Shown here: in pieces, positions 37,933 to 47,853 of the stretch
Layout: each line of letters begins with the position of its first letter
Position numbering within the stretch: the first letter of the stretch is position 1
From: Longirhabdus pacifica
GTDB taxonomy: Bacteria; Bacillota; Bacilli; Paenibacillales; DSM-105158
Direction of reading: 5' to 3'
DNA: 64,000 nt
Assembly (NCBI RefSeq): GCF_004115085.1
Contig: NZ_QXJP01000015.1
Location: 34,535 to 98,534 of the forward strand
Program-made: the position numbers and the translations under genes
The notes under the pieces: generated by a model
Database searches by the model: none
The model's input: the letters and a program-made list of their open reading frames with translations, nothing else
What the model was told of the DNA's origin: nothing

Positions 37933-38057
37933 TTGGATCACCTCATACTTAATGATTTTCACATTTTTGATACATAGTACTACATAACGTTATAAAACGT
38001 AGTATTTTAAAATGAAATGTGATCTCATGATCTTATGTCTTTACAAAGAGGTGGAAA

Positions 38058-38720
38058 TTAGATCTTCTGTTTTAAGTAAAAAATAGCAATTTGCGTTCGA
38101 TCTCGCAATTTCAGTTTATGAAGTATATCACTGATGTAATTTTTAACCGTTCCTTCGCTTAAAAATAATGCAGAAGCAATTTCTTTGTTAGAATAGCCAT
38201 CTGCTATTTTTTCTACAATTTTTTGCTCATTACTTGTTAGTTTCATTTCTTCTAACGTTTGATTCACTTTTGAATGAGCAGATCCAACTGGTGACTGAAT
38301 AAAAGAACTTATTTTTTTCGCAATATGCGGATGAATTAATAAATTTCCTTGTAAAACAGATGAGATACCTTGAATAATTTGATCTGGAGGGATATTTTTC
38401 AGTAAATATCCGTTCGCTCCATGTTTGATTGCCTGCACAATGTAATCATCATCATCAAACGTAGTCAGGATCATGACCGCAACATGAGGGAAAGATTGTT
38501 TTATTTTTTTCGTTCCTTCTACTCCATCACAAATAGGCATTCGTATATCCATTAAAACGATATCAATGGCTTCATGATTTTCTTGTACATATTGAAATGC
38601 TTCGTCTCCATTTGCACATGTATACACGACTTGAAATGAAGCATTCAAATTAATAATCATTTCTAGGCTATCTCTTATAAAAGGATCATCGTCTACAATG
38701 ACAACTCGATTCATCTTCAT
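38058..38720 (-). CDS. NarL/LuxR-type response regulator (LnrK-like)
   Basis: 220 residues: receiver domain with phosphorylatable D58 in DIVLMDIRMPICDG and acidic pocket VDDDPF, then a LuxR-type helix-turn-helix (LTSNEQKIVEKIADGYSNKE, FLSEGTVKNYISDILHKLKL). The start codon overlaps the kinase stop (ATGA), so the pair is made together. B. subtilis LnrK, which drives the linearmycin exporter, is of this class. The ABC-2 exporter 5 kb away is the best candidate target. Confidence 0.9.
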   Translation of the reverse strand: MKMNRVVIVDDDPFIRDSLEMIINLNASFQVVYTCANGDEAFQYVQENHEAIDIVLMDIRMPICDGVEGTKKIKQSFPHVAVMILTTFDDDDYIVQAIKHGANGYLLKNIPPDQIIQGISSVLQGNLLIHPHIAKKISSFIQSPVGSAHSKVNQTLEEMKLTSNEQKIVEKIADGYSNKEIASALFLSEGTVKNYISDILHKLKLRDRTQIAIFYLKQKI

Positions 38721-39874
38721 GTCGTCCTTTCTATATGTTCGTGTTCTTCTCTAACATTCCGAGTCAAGCGACATATCACTGTAAATGGATATTGCATGGA
38801 ATAGGAAACTTCTCCGTTCAGCAATTTCACTCTTTCCTCCATATTGAGTAAACCCAGCCCTTTTCGCTTAATGCTTGTAGGTAGTACACCGTTGTTAGAA
38901 ATAGAAAATGTAAAAGCATGTTGTTCATATTGCAAACTTACGGTTATTTCTGTTGCATTGCCGTGCTTCACAGCGTTCGTCATTGCTTCTTTCACATTGT
39001 TGTATAATATCATTTCTTCGCTAGGGTACAATTCATAAGGTATGCCTTGCATATCGTATTGAACATGAACACCACAATCTTGCACAAATTCGTCAATTAA
39101 AGTACGCAATTCATACTGGTTCGTCGTTGTATCATGCATTTTTCTCACCGTTTGCTGTAACGACTTCATACTATCCGTTAATTGATCTCGTACTTTGACA
39201 ACAATGGTACGTGCTTGTTCTTGATCTGTATCATACACTTGAACAGCTGCTTCCATCATCATTTTCAAACGAATTAATTGGTGGCCAAAATCATCGTGCA
39301 ATTGCCTAGATATTCTTTCTCTCTCTTCATTTTGCGCGTATTTTTCAATTTGTTTCGCAAAATTATCTACTTGTTTTTTTGCTTCTTCTAACTCGTAATG
39401 CTTCTTCCTTAATTGATCATAAATGATAGTCAGCTCATCTTGTTTTTCTTTTGTAAACGTATGGGAGGAAAACAAGAAACTAAAAATTATAAATATAAAA
39501 TTCATCATAAACAATGTGAGGACACCCTCAGATAGAAACAAAAAATCCATCACAATTAAAATCAACAAAGAATACGTGTGTTTATGCTTAATATTTAGCT
39601 CTTCCCATACAGAGATAAGAATAGAATAAGCAAGTAAATACGTTATTCCTTTATATTGATAACAAATCCATATGACAGCTGCCGCTTCTATCAAAATTAA
39701 AAAAATATAATATTTTGTGGGTATCATTCCTACCCAGCGAAATACCACAATAAAAAGCAGTAACAACACAGAAAAAATATAATAAGAAACATCTGCTATA
39801 TTGGAAATAAAAATGGTAGCAATCGCTGGAATGATGATTAAAATTAGTTTTAAATTAAGAAAAAGATTTTTCAT
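38717..39874 (-). CDS. DesK/LnrJ-type sensor histidine kinase
   Basis: 385 residues. About six N-terminal membrane helices with almost no extracellular loop (residues 1-145), a coiled-coil linker, the HisKA_3 dimerisation motif RERISRQLHDDFGHQLIRLK with the phospho-accepting His, and a HATPase domain (EMILYNNVKEAMTNAVKHGN, GLGLLNMEERVKLL). Kinases with membrane-buried sensors of this type often answer to membrane-active antibiotics or lipid state. It is the first gene of the kinase-regulator pair. Confidence 0.9.
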   Translation of the reverse strand: MKNLFLNLKLILIIIPAIATIFISNIADVSYYIFSVLLLLFIVVFRWVGMIPTKYYIFLILIEAAAVIWICYQYKGITYLLAYSILISVWEELNIKHKHTYSLLILIVMDFLFLSEGVLTLFMMNFIFIIFSFLFSSHTFTKEKQDELTIIYDQLRKKHYELEEAKKQVDNFAKQIEKYAQNEERERISRQLHDDFGHQLIRLKMMMEAAVQVYDTDQEQARTIVVKVRDQLTDSMKSLQQTVRKMHDTTTNQYELRTLIDEFVQDCGVHVQYDMQGIPYELYPSEEMILYNNVKEAMTNAVKHGNATEITVSLQYEQHAFTFSISNNGVLPTSIKRKGLGLLNMEERVKLLNGEVSYSMQYPFTVICRLTRNVREEHEHIERTT

Positions 39875-40270
39875 CTATCATAAGTGCTCCTTCGCCTTGT
39901 CGCTAGCATTACAAATATACATTATAATCTAATGAAAACGTTTAGGCGAATACAGTAAGTAGTTTTTGGCTACTGAGGCGTAAACTTATGTTTCAATGAT
40001 TTCTTATCTTATAAATAATTTGAATGAACTTGTTCAAGCAAATTATTACCACTATGCATAAGATTGAGAAATTTCTTTATCTAGACCTTTACGCCTGGCT
40101 TCTGAGGCGTAAACTTGTATTTATTGATTTCTTATCTTATATATTATAGCGTTGTTCATATGTATTGAAATACAATTTCCTTAAGATATGACTTTTGTCA
40201 TGTAGAAATGATGACTTTCGAGATGAAATATGGGGAATGTAGTGGAAAATTAAAACGAAGGAGAACATAA
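39875..40270. other. Intergenic region with repeated palindromic sequences
   Basis: No gene seen. It lies between the divergent kinase and HIT genes. It holds one full and one half copy of the TTTACGCCT/AGGCGTAAA palindrome, each followed by a similar ~30-base AT-rich tail (GATTTCTTATCTTATA), so this is a partial direct duplication of about 45 bp (39972-40013 and 40103-40145). Confidence 0.6.
40088..40113. repeat. Dispersed palindrome, copy 2
   Basis: TTTACGCCT (40088-40096), spacer GGCTTCTG, AGGCGTAAA (40105-40113). It has the same arms and a near-identical spacer to the copy at 4715-4740. Confidence 0.75.
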
Positions 40271-40693
40271 ATGGAGAATAACTGCGTATTTTGTAATATT
40301 ATTCAAAAAAAGGAACCATCCGTAACGATTCTAGAAAGCCATCACACACTTGCATTGATGGACATTTATCCCGCAACAAGAGGACATATATTAATCATTC
40401 CTAAGCAACACTATGAAACATTTGAAGAAATGACAAACAGATCCGTATTGCATGACTTAATAGAATCATTACAACGGGTAAGCTCCACTATGATCAAGGC
40501 TAATGTATGCACAGATTATTCTATCGTTCAAAGCAACGGACTACTAGCAGATCAAGACATCCAGCACGTTCATTTTCATATTATTCCGAGATACGAAAAT
40601 GATTTTGTTCACATGGATCTCCATGCCAATGCTAAAAAAGCTTCTTTACAGGAATTACAAGCCTTATCTCAAGTGATCATTCGCGAGCTTTAA
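40271..40693 (+). CDS. HIT family hydrolase
   Basis: 140 residues with the histidine triad DIQHVHFHIIPRYEND near residue 100 and the N-terminal CVFCNIIQKKEPSVTILES zinc-type start. HIT proteins of this kind hydrolyse nucleoside phosphoramidates or dinucleotides; the Bacillus Hit protein is similar. Exact substrate unknown. AAGGAG lies just before the ATG. Its stop overlaps, tail to tail, the stop of the large - strand gene. Confidence 0.9.
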   Translation: MENNCVFCNIIQKKEPSVTILESHHTLALMDIYPATRGHILIIPKQHYETFEEMTNRSVLHDLIESLQRVSSTMIKANVCTDYSIVQSNGLLADQDIQHVHFHIIPRYENDFVHMDLHANAKKASLQELQALSQVIIREL

Positions 40694-43272
40694 AAAGAAG
40701 CTTTACCTATAACACCATTTTCCGTTGCGATATAGTAGTGGCCATCGTAAGGAACAATACTGAGAGAGTATAAATTACTGTTTAGTTTGACGTTGTTTAT
40801 TCGATACAGTATTTCATCATTCTCCCTATCTACCGCGTACATATTGGAGAAATATTCATCAGATTGTATGGCAAAATAGTTGGACTCATCGATATAACTA
40901 GGGAAGAAATGATTATTTGGTTTTTCTTGCAACATTCCTGTTTGCACATCTAGCACATACAATATCGTTTGGTCTGTGTAAGCGTGAAAATATATTTTGT
41001 TGTTGATTGCATTTACCTCACTTAACCATCCTTTCACTTCACCAGACCATACAAGTGCTGCTGTATTTACATCATATATTGCTACATCACTTTTTATTTC
41101 TCCAGCAGAACGAAGAACAATATACGTATCATTTATAATTTCATATTTAGCGTATTCTTCTACAGCAATACATTGCACGACCGTACCTGTTATCAATTGA
41201 ATCTCACACAACTCACGCTCAAATAAAAACCAATTCCCCTGAACAGATGGCGGTTTATCAAACCCACGGACTTGCGCATCTATACTCTTATTAACATGTG
41301 GTTGTAATCCTTCCTTTTCTAAAAACCAAACCACTGCTCCACTGTCCGTATCATACGATGTTATTCGATCCGGACCGACAACGATAAAATCATCTCCAGA
41401 ATGACCCTCTACAGCCGTTTCATCTAACGCTAACTCTTTTGACCACTTCTGTTGTCCAGTAACATCATCATATACGTGTATCCACTTTTCTTGAACTTCT
41501 TCATCACCCGATTGAACTACCATAGCAAACGTATTGTTTCCTTTAATTAATTCGTTATGATAATAATTCCCTTCTAGTTGTTGCTCAAATAGAATATCCC
41601 CCGTGCGGATATCCACCATTCTCCATGTCGGATCATTAAAGTCTGTATAGACTGCTACTGTTTTGCGATCTGAGGAAATAGCATAATCAAACCCCCAGAA
41701 ACTTGCCTCAATCGTCCATACTGTATCCCCAGTGTTCATATCCAGAGCAGACAAGTGAGAGTAATAATGCATTCCAGAAATATAGCCGTCATCTCCATAA
41801 ACTAACATAATAGGGTCCATCATATCTACGATATAGTTATGTGATAACTCGCCGTTTACTTTCCATGACCAGTCTGCTTCTTTCGTTGGGACAAATGCTT
41901 GCCATGTTCTTTCCTGTTTCTCACCATACATGGATTGATACCAAGAAGTAAACCATGTCATAGACCAATCCGTTAAACGTCTCTCGTCATTAAATTCAAT
42001 AGTGAGTTTCATGTCTGGTTGTTCATATGTCCATGTTTCGCTAAACGTAATAGGGCGATCGCTACTTGCTGGAAGCTGTTCTATAAACGTCGGCTCATCT
42101 AGCTGCTCCTTTACGTGCTCTTGTGTTGTTCCTTCTAATAACATATGAGACAAATAAGCCGTCATTTGTTCAGGTGATTCTAGTTTCAAATACGTAACTT
42201 CCTTTATTTCCTCTTCGTCCAACACATCTTTACGTACCCACTGTGTATACATCGAACTTTCAGCTTCTTGATTATCGTACTCATCAATAGCATACCAGTC
42301 TTCCCACTCTGCAAAAATGACTAGCTTTTGATTTTTTTCTAATGTATTGATAACGGGTCCATTAGGATATAAATAAAGTAGTTTACCGTCTGCTTGCTCC
42401 ACTTCTACTTCCTGTAAAGAAGTTCGTGCCACTTGTTGCTTCTCCTGAGACAAATGCCATATAGAGATCCACATACGGTAATCTAATTCAACGAAAAAGG
42501 GATGTACTGCCGTCACGGTATAGGTCCTATCAGGATCAACTGTATCCCTCGACCATGCAACGTCCGTATACTTCCCCTTTAATATTGCAGCGCTTTCTTC
42601 TACCACAAACGCATCGTCGTGCTCCACTTGCACCGACTGCCCTATATGCCATGACATAGAGGAGTTAGCATGAATCAGCGTAGAATCATATGTTATGTTC
42701 GCTAGTGGCAAGCCTAATTCCAATTGGATTTGATCCTCATCATCTTTGAAATAAATGCGATACGTCACTAACTTATTGTTATCGTCCCAATGTAAAAATA
42801 GTTGAGAACTGATATCACCATCACGTATTCCCGCAAAATCAGGTAGTGCATTGTGTGTAACAGGTGAATATGTAGTAGAATCGAAATCATAACGCCATAT
42901 GGTTTCTCCTTTATTCCTATCCTTCTTCTCATCCTGCGCTTTACCCAATACTTCTTGAACTTTGGTTTGTGTCATATTAGCTGAACTTATCCATGTTGCC
43001 AGCTCCGATGGCGTGAACTCCCCTACATCTGTATTAGAATACTCACCTTCTTCATGAAGAAGGTTTTCCTGATTTCCTTGATCATTCATATTGTTCATAG
43101 CGCTCATTTTCTTTGCTTGCCCTTCCTTCTGTATCAACTTGTCAGCTGAGGCCAGTACGTCTGGGGTTGACAGTGAAGTATACATAAAAAAAGCAATGAG
43201 CAAGATAGTACATCCACATGTACTTATAAAGAAATATATTTTCAACTTATTTTTCATTTGATTCTCAAACAT
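40690..43272 (-). CDS. Membrane-anchored protein with PQQ-like beta-propeller C-terminus
   Basis: 860 residues, unassigned. One N-terminal membrane helix (IYFFISTCGCTILLIAFFMY, about residues 11-30) and a mainly extracellular remainder. Residues ~90-185 (LATWISSANMTQTKVQEVLG) recall the small SmpA/BamE-like fold, and a similar unit recurs near residue 370. From ~490 to the end, blade-like repeats such as LSALDMNTGDTVWTIEASFW, VYDDVTGQQKWSKELAL and SYDTDSGAVVWFLEKEGL match PQQ/WD-type propellers. Function unknown; binding or signalling at the surface is a guess. Confidence 0.7.
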   Translation of the reverse strand: MFENQMKNKLKIYFFISTCGCTILLIAFFMYTSLSTPDVLASADKLIQKEGQAKKMSAMNNMNDQGNQENLLHEEGEYSNTDVGEFTPSELATWISSANMTQTKVQEVLGKAQDEKKDRNKGETIWRYDFDSTTYSPVTHNALPDFAGIRDGDISSQLFLHWDDNNKLVTYRIYFKDDEDQIQLELGLPLANITYDSTLIHANSSMSWHIGQSVQVEHDDAFVVEESAAILKGKYTDVAWSRDTVDPDRTYTVTAVHPFFVELDYRMWISIWHLSQEKQQVARTSLQEVEVEQADGKLLYLYPNGPVINTLEKNQKLVIFAEWEDWYAIDEYDNQEAESSMYTQWVRKDVLDEEEIKEVTYLKLESPEQMTAYLSHMLLEGTTQEHVKEQLDEPTFIEQLPASSDRPITFSETWTYEQPDMKLTIEFNDERRLTDWSMTWFTSWYQSMYGEKQERTWQAFVPTKEADWSWKVNGELSHNYIVDMMDPIMLVYGDDGYISGMHYYSHLSALDMNTGDTVWTIEASFWGFDYAISSDRKTVAVYTDFNDPTWRMVDIRTGDILFEQQLEGNYYHNELIKGNNTFAMVVQSGDEEVQEKWIHVYDDVTGQQKWSKELALDETAVEGHSGDDFIVVGPDRITSYDTDSGAVVWFLEKEGLQPHVNKSIDAQVRGFDKPPSVQGNWFLFERELCEIQLITGTVVQCIAVEEYAKYEIINDTYIVLRSAGEIKSDVAIYDVNTAALVWSGEVKGWLSEVNAINNKIYFHAYTDQTILYVLDVQTGMLQEKPNNHFFPSYIDESNYFAIQSDEYFSNMYAVDRENDEILYRINNVKLNSNLYSLSIVPYDGHYYIATENGVIGKASF

Positions 43273-43594
43273 CTATTCAATCGCCCCTTAACATTGAAAT
43301 GATGGTACACCCGGCACACTTGTATTATCCTAAAAATATTATAAAAAATGACTGTTATTTACAATACGCTTTATATTACCATAAGTTTCTATCCTGCTTT
43401 AATCGAATTTTCTCCATCTTATGATTTGTGGTAATAAGTTTTGATTAAACAAGTTCACTCCACTTATCAATCATCAAAAGAAAATAATGCTAACTCAATT
43501 AAAATGATGATTTTATTCACATATTCTGTTATTTTAATAATAGATAACTTAAAGTCGATTTATAGAAGTTATGGCAGAAAGAAGGGGTGTTATC
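43273..43594. other. AT-rich intergenic region between divergent genes
   Basis: No gene or strong hairpin seen. It must hold promoters for the - strand propeller gene and the + strand ABC exporter, but I could not pick convincing -35/-10 pairs. Confidence 0.4.
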
Positions 43595-44533
43595 TTGAGC
43601 GGTATTCATTTTAAAGACGTTATCAAACGATTTGATCATCATATTGTAGTGGATCACCTAAATTTAAAAATTAATCAAGGTGATATTCTCGGATTATTAG
43701 GACCAAATGGTGCTGGAAAAAGTACTTGCATTCATATGTTATGTGGACTATTGCCTATCGATTACGGAGACATTACCATTAATGACATATCTGTAAAACA
43801 GCATGTACTAGAAGCTAAAAAATTGATTGGTGTTGTACCTCAACATATTGCCCTATATGATCATTTATCGGCAGAAGAAAATGTTACTTTCTTCGCTAAA
43901 TTGTATGGCTTAAAAGGAAATCAATTAAAAGAAAATGTTGCCAATGCATTGCAATTTGTTCGACTATACGATCTTAGACATGAAAAAATAACTCGTTTCT
44001 CTGAAGGACAGAAAAGAAGGCTAAATATTGCATGTGCTGTTGCACACAACCCTGCTTATCTTATTATGGACGAGCCTACGGTATGTATTGACCCGCAATC
44101 CAGGAACCACATACTTGAATCGGTGAAAGAGCTAAACAAACAAGGAACCACGGTCATTTACATTAGTCATTATATAGAAGAAATTAAAGTGTTATGTAAT
44201 CAGATTGCCATTTTAGATCATGGTCAGCTCATCGCAAATGGGACGAAAAAAGAATTGTTGTCCCAATTAGATCTTCACGAAAAAGTATACATTCAAGTTT
44301 CTTCACTTATGAATAGCGCGGCCAAAGAAGAGCTAGAAAATCATATGCAAGTTAGCAATGTCTTGTGGGAAAATCAGCAATTAGAAATTACACTACAATC
44401 TGCTCAACTCATCTTGCAAGATATTTTGTTTTTATTATCGAAATATGAAATCAGTGTACAGTCCCTACACATTGAAAAAGTGGATTTAGAAACGTTATTT
44501 TTAAACTTAACAAGTGGCACATCACATCAATAA
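43595..44533 (+). CDS. ABC-2 exporter ATPase (LnrL-like)
   Basis: 312 residues. Walker A LLGPNGAGKST, signature FSEGQKRR (unusual Glu instead of Gly in the LSGGQ motif), Walker B AYLIMDEPTVCIDP and H-loop YISHYIEEI, then a ~90-residue C-terminal domain as in drug-export ATPases of the DrrA/LnrL type. I use the TTG at 43595 behind GAAGGGGTG; the ATG at 43571 is upstream in frame without a ribosome site. First gene of a three-gene exporter. Confidence 0.9.
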   Translation: MSGIHFKDVIKRFDHHIVVDHLNLKINQGDILGLLGPNGAGKSTCIHMLCGLLPIDYGDITINDISVKQHVLEAKKLIGVVPQHIALYDHLSAEENVTFFAKLYGLKGNQLKENVANALQFVRLYDLRHEKITRFSEGQKRRLNIACAVAHNPAYLIMDEPTVCIDPQSRNHILESVKELNKQGTTVIYISHYIEEIKVLCNQIAILDHGQLIANGTKKELLSQLDLHEKVYIQVSSLMNSAAKEELENHMQVSNVLWENQQLEITLQSAQLILQDILFLLSKYEISVQSLHIEKVDLETLFLNLTSGTSHQ

Positions 44534-44545
44534 GGGGACAGTAGT

Positions 44546-45412
44546 ATGAGACATATTGCTTTAATCAGTAAAAATGAACTACTACAAGTTTTCAGGTCTT
44601 GGCCGCTTGCATTAATCATATTTGCGCTGCCATTTATGCTTATTTTTATCATTAGTATGACTTCCTCAGTCAACATCATGATATATGAGGAAGGATACGT
44701 AGAAACAAAATCAACCATGCAATCCACTCATTCAGGTGCAGAGCCAACCATCGCATCGACAACAAATGAGAATACGTTATCGATAAACGAGATCAACGTT
44801 GAACAAGTTACTGCGTTGTCACCGTTGCAATATTATACTGCTTCCACACTTGTGACCTGCATCCTTTTTCAAGGACTAGGAGCAGCTATTTCTATTATAG
44901 ATGAAAGAAAGGACAAGACTTTTACCAGATTACGAATGCTACCCATGAAAACATCTACGATATTAACAGGAAAGTTAGTAGGCAATGCATTGATATGTCT
45001 GATCCAATCGTTATGGATTATTATGATATCTACCTTACTTTTTCAAGTCGACTGGGGCCAGCATATAGAAATTCTTACGATCACATGTTTACTTACCATT
45101 TGTATTTCTATGTTAATCGCGCTTCATGTTACTTTTCTCTTTCAATCTGTGAAAGTTATTTATAGTTTCTTTTATACTTTTATTATCGTTATGACTTTTA
45201 TAAGCGGTGGCATGATCAAAGATTTAAGTAATCAACTTGAGTTTATAGGGTCATATACTGTACACCATTGGGCTTTCAAAAGCTTATTGCAAGGGATGTT
45301 AGATTATCATATCTTAGAAGCAATGTATCATATCATTCCTTTGATGGGTACAGCAATGATGCTTTATATTATCGCTCTAATAGGTTATCGAAAGGTAGAT
45401 TTTTATAAATGA
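44546..45412 (+). CDS. ABC-2 exporter permease 1 (LnrM-like)
   Basis: 288 residues: one N-terminal helix (ALIIFALPFMLIFIISMTSS), an outward loop rich in Ser, Thr and Glu, then about five helices in the second half (IDERKDKTFTRLRMLPMKTS precedes them), the ABC-2 membrane layout. AAGGGGACAG precedes the ATG. Its stop overlaps the next start by four bases (ATGA). Confidence 0.88.
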   Translation: MRHIALISKNELLQVFRSWPLALIIFALPFMLIFIISMTSSVNIMIYEEGYVETKSTMQSTHSGAEPTIASTTNENTLSINEINVEQVTALSPLQYYTASTLVTCILFQGLGAAISIIDERKDKTFTRLRMLPMKTSTILTGKLVGNALICLIQSLWIIMISTLLFQVDWGQHIEILTITCLLTICISMLIALHVTFLFQSVKVIYSFFYTFIIVMTFISGGMIKDLSNQLEFIGSYTVHHWAFKSLLQGMLDYHILEAMYHIIPLMGTAMMLYIIALIGYRKVDFYK

Positions 45413-46605
45413 TGAAGAACAGCTTATATATTGCGATGCATTTAATAAAAAAGATGCTAGGAACGAAGACAAAAATTTTAATGCTACTTGTTATTCCTTG
45501 TATGATTCTGCTTACGGCAATCGTTTTTATAGATGCAGACATATCAGAGATTTTATCCGTTAAAGGTGTGTACATCGATGAGGATAACACACTTATTTCA
45601 GAGTACTTGCTAACACAAACCATAGCAAAAACGAATATATCATGGGAACCATCAAAAAATATATCAAGAGCAAAAGACAGTCTAGCAATTGGAGAAATTC
45701 ATTTTATTATTTATATCCCACCTTATTTTACTAGGGACAATATGAGTGGAGATTTATTACAGCCCACGCTATATGTGTCAGATCAAACAAAAGATTATAC
45801 GACAATACAATCCCTATTGCAGCAACAAACGAGTGACATTCAACAAGCAATCCAAGCAACGAAAGAAGATGCAGATGTTTCTAACGAATTAAGTAATAGC
45901 GTGTTGGCATGGTTAAACGAGCAACAAAACAAAGATAGGGAGCTACATGATTCCATCACGTTTCATATTGATAAAGAAGTACAAAACGGAATTATTTTTG
46001 GTTACATTGCCATGTTTATCACCATATCTTCGATTCTATATACTTCCTCTATAGTAGAAGAATTAAAAAATAAAACCGTAAGTCGCTTATTTTATTACCC
46101 GATAAAACATCGTGAAATTACGTTAGGATATTTTTTAGGGGCTATTGCATTAGGAGTCATTCAGGTCCTCCTATTTTTAACGATAACAACCTATTTATTT
46201 CGATACGATTTTGGCATCTCATTCTTTTTATTATTTTTTATATCTTTTACTTATTTGTTAGCTATGTTCGGAATGACGGCTGCCATTGCTTCTTTTGTAA
46301 AAACAAGATATTTAACTGTGGTACAGTGTTTTATTTTTATTCCGGCTTGCATGATTGGAGGATGTCATTGGCCTACTTCTTCCATGCCACCATATTTACA
46401 AAACATTGCTTTCTTCCTTCCTGAAACATGGGCAACGAACGCAGTACACATTCTCTCTTCAACAAATAATATAGGGGATGTTAAAATGCATTTGCTTAAT
46501 TTAATATTATTTGCGATTGTACTGCTTACAACTGGATCGATGTTATTAAAGCCAGACGAAATATCATTAGCAAAGGATAAGGTATACAAAGGGAGTAACA
46601 TATAA
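45409..46605 (+). CDS. ABC-2 exporter permease 2 (LnrN-like)
   Basis: 398 residues. An N-terminal helix (ILMLLVIPCMILLTAIVFI), a large extracytoplasmic loop (residues ~45-200), and a C-terminal bundle of five to six helices including YIAMFITISSILYTSSIVEE and TVVQCFIFIPACMIGGCHWP. It pairs with permease 1. The ATPase-permease-permease order is as in B. subtilis lnrLMN; self-resistance to membrane-active or peptide antibiotics is a reasonable inference. Confidence 0.88.
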   Translation: MMKNSLYIAMHLIKKMLGTKTKILMLLVIPCMILLTAIVFIDADISEILSVKGVYIDEDNTLISEYLLTQTIAKTNISWEPSKNISRAKDSLAIGEIHFIIYIPPYFTRDNMSGDLLQPTLYVSDQTKDYTTIQSLLQQQTSDIQQAIQATKEDADVSNELSNSVLAWLNEQQNKDRELHDSITFHIDKEVQNGIIFGYIAMFITISSILYTSSIVEELKNKTVSRLFYYPIKHREITLGYFLGAIALGVIQVLLFLTITTYLFRYDFGISFFLLFFISFTYLLAMFGMTAAIASFVKTRYLTVVQCFIFIPACMIGGCHWPTSSMPPYLQNIAFFLPETWATNAVHILSSTNNIGDVKMHLLNLILFAIVLLTTGSMLLKPDEISLAKDKVYKGSNI

Positions 46606-46757
46606 ATTTACTCCCTTGCGTACTATGCACAACACTAGAAAAGGAATTTATTATATTGTTTAAATTATTTAATATTTGTTTATTATATTGTACTTTCGTT
46701 TAATTATCAAGTATTAGAGAAAAAAATATCAAATATCGTTTGGAAAGACTGACTTCG

Positions 46758-47747
46758 TTACATCGACTTCGCTATGCTTTTGTTCAATCTCTCATCTAGA
46801 ATGTACTTTGCCTTGTTGGGTTGTCCTTCTGCTCTGAATAGTTGTAATGCATTTAAGTTTGTCACGACCGAATATAATGTTCCAAATTTTTGCTGTTTCA
46901 AATTCAAGCACACATGGCCTTTTGTTCCAGACATGATGGATTGTGCAATGTCAACATCCATATGCCCAGCTTCTTCCTTCAACCTACTATCCAGTGTGGC
47001 ATAGCGTTCTTCTGATTTACTCCAATTCCAACCTTCAGGAGAAATCATATTCACGTGATGATTCGTACAATGAATATAATGACCTTTCGGCTTTCTTACT
47101 TGGTAACCATCCGGGGATACTTCCATCACTGCCATCTGCCCTGACTTGTCTGCTAATAAATAATTGTTGGAAACGGAGCTAGGGAATTGTTGCAGTACTT
47201 CTATGCCTTCCTGCACTGTACTGCAATTTTCTAAAATATATTTTACAGCGAAATAAAAATTCAAACCTGGCTTTACACCCACATGCGGAACAGATGAAAT
47301 ACCTACAAAAAGCCCATGCTCATTGACTCCATCCACTTTACCGATAAAACAATCAGAATGACCAATATACTTATGCTTGTCTTCATAACAAACGAGAGAA
47401 GACTCCGTAAATTTCTTTAAATCAAATAACATGTCATAGTTTCGACCCACGATCATGTCATCCCCATTAAAAGCAGCAAAAATACTACACTGCCCACTGG
47501 GTTGCAACACGCCCAAGCTTAACAGAAATGAACATACTTCTTCATAAGAAGCCTGGCACCCATCAGCAAACCCTTTTATTTCCTTCACGACATGCGGGTC
47601 AAAATCTTCTAGTATAGGTATGCATGAAGTTCCGTAACGTAATTTCTCTTCGCTCACTTCGGGCAATACAAATCCGTTTTTCCATAGTATAGAACCATAA
47701 TGCTTCCCTGCTTCATACGCATTTCCTTTTAATCTCGGATGATACAT
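46758..47747 (-). CDS. C45-like Ntn-hydrolase (acyl-CoA:6-APA acyltransferase type)
   Basis: 329 residues of the linear-amide C-N hydrolase superfamily. The conserved Cys lies in PSGQCSIFAAFNGDDMIVGR near residue 105, followed by RNYDM and VNEHGLFVGI, as in C45 and choloylglycine-hydrolase proteins in which that Cys becomes the N-terminal nucleophile after cleavage. Substrate unknown (amide-bonded acyl compounds are typical). I start at ATG 47747, seven bases after GGAGG; ATG 47753 is too close to it. Any link to peptide maturation next door is speculative. Confidence 0.78.
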   Translation of the reverse strand: MYHPRLKGNAYEAGKHYGSILWKNGFVLPEVSEEKLRYGTSCIPILEDFDPHVVKEIKGFADGCQASYEEVCSFLLSLGVLQPSGQCSIFAAFNGDDMIVGRNYDMLFDLKKFTESSLVCYEDKHKYIGHSDCFIGKVDGVNEHGLFVGISSVPHVGVKPGLNFYFAVKYILENCSTVQEGIEVLQQFPSSVSNNYLLADKSGQMAVMEVSPDGYQVRKPKGHYIHCTNHHVNMISPEGWNWSKSEERYATLDSRLKEEAGHMDVDIAQSIMSGTKGHVCLNLKQQKFGTLYSVVTNLNALQLFRAEGQPNKAKYILDERLNKSIAKSM

Positions 47748-47853
47748 GTACATTCCTCCTATATACTCATGTGTAACAAGAATAAACCCTCCATTTACAG
47801 GAGAGTTTACCGTGTTTTTTAGATGAATAAGATGAATGCGTATACATCTAAGT

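Noticed and set aside
46588..46617. AAGGGAGTAA/TTACTCCCTT hairpin over the stop of the LnrN-like gene as a terminator
   Set aside because: Ten-base-pair stem but no T-run after it; could form, but an intrinsic terminator is not supported.
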